This document shows positions 46,272 to 46,553 of a DNA stretch of 46,553 nt, piece after piece. The stretch covers positions 1 to 46,553 of the forward strand of contig JASGCO010000023.1 of the NCBI GenBank assembly GCA_030054095.1, read 5' to 3'. This DNA comes from Sediminibacterium sp. (lineage in GTDB: Bacteria > Bacteroidota > Bacteroidia > B-17B0 > Aurantibacillaceae). The position numbers and the translations under genes were made by a program. Position 1 is the first letter of the stretch, and every line of letters starts with the position of its first letter. The notes under the pieces were generated by a model. The model was not told the origin of the DNA. It did no database searches and was given only the letters and a program-made list of their open reading frames with translations.

Positions 46272-46553
46272 GGCATTGGTACGGCATTGGTACTATTTGG
46301 ATAGTGAAAGAGAAAAAGGGGCATTGGTACTATTTGGATATGGATTAACTTTAAGGTCTAATTAATTGAAAATGAGGGCATTGGTGCTATTTGGATATGG
46401 ATTAATTTTAAAGCCTAATTAATTGAAAATGAGAGGCGCCTTAAAAATAAAACATGTAAAAATTAAGGAGGAGAATGGTAAAAAGGTAGGCATTGGTACT
46501 ATTTGGATATGGATTAATTTTAAAGCCTAATTAATTGAAAATGAGAGGCGCCT
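46272..46553 (+). repeat. 65-bp direct repeat array downstream of the immunity gene
   Basis: Units begin GGCATTGGTACTATTTGGAT and end AATGAGAGGCGCCT. Full 65-bp copies lie at 46377-46441 and 46489-46553 and differ at one base. A 57-bp copy lacking the last eight bases is at 46320-46376. Partial copies of 11 and 21 bp are at 46272-46282 and 46283-46303. The last copy reaches the window edge exactly, so the array may continue. A 47-bp non-repeat segment separates the two full copies. Confidence 0.9.
46429..46530 (+). CDS. Small ORF spanning the repeat, doubtful
   Basis: ATG at 46429 at the end of one unit reads through the 47-bp segment into the next unit and stops at 46528-46530, giving 33 aa ending GIGTIWIWINFKA. 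The same C-terminal phrase is encoded in the other copies (GIGAIWIWINFKA, GIGTIWIWINFKV). A new in-frame ATG (46541) opens at the window end. It may be a remnant of orphan toxin or immunity cassettes, or chance. Confidence 0.25.
   Translation: MRGALKIKHVKIKEENGKKVGIGTIWIWINFKA

Overview
The window looks like the chromosome of a Bacteroidota bacterium; I cannot place it below phylum. The signs are a type IX secretion (T9SS) C-terminal sorting domain, a Bacteroidota-type lipoprotein signal (SCGKD), very large YD/Rhs-family proteins of the kind common in this phylum, and one promoter that fits the TTTG / TAnnTTTG consensus.

Left part (1-4423, minus strand): the 5' part of a gene for a secreted protein, and a 1185-residue secreted protein with a metzincin-type zinc motif, a beta-helix-like region and a T9SS sorting domain. 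Upstream of the latter is a probable structured leader or small RNA (about 4470-4810, minus) with its own promoter and an intrinsic terminator.

Middle (4.86-7.16 kb): a stretch without intact genes but rich in repeats. It holds 23 tandem 21-bp units that on the minus strand read as a decayed heptapeptide-repeat gene ending in a hairpin. It also holds two diverged copies of a roughly 210-bp palindromic element whose stems appear to covary, and three copies of a short flanking sequence.

7.17-18.99 kb (plus strand): a compact type II secretion / type IV pilus-like operon. It encodes the GspE ATPase, GspD secretin, a GspL/PilM-PilN-like protein, a GspM/PilO-like protein, a GspC/PilP-like protein, GspK-, GspI- and GspJ-like minor pseudopilins, GspF, a GspG-like major pseudopilin and a short prepilin peptidase. 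Two unusual members are a lipoprotein with fibronectin-III-like domains and a protein with MORN-like repeats. All four pilin-like proteins have leaders of exactly 18 residues.

19.2-46.3 kb (plus strand): a colinear set of exported proteins. It comprises a short paralogue of the next protein's N-terminus, a 1510-residue secreted protein, a Skp/OmpH-like chaperone, two small envelope proteins, three giant YD/Rhs-related proteins (1952, 1536 and 2702 aa) and a tail-fibre-like 294-aa protein. The last giant carries PKD-like domains, YD repeats, an inserted propeller-like region, the Rhs core and an AT-rich variable tail. It is followed 5 bp later by a 101-aa candidate immunity gene and then a 65-bp repeat array that reaches the window edge.

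My main hypothesis is that the locus couples a T2SS-like exporter to its own substrates: a large surface or secreted protein and a three-part Rhs/Tc-like toxin. None of these substrates has a visible T9SS sorting domain. The coupling is inferred from gene order, strand and signal peptides; it is not shown by the sequence.
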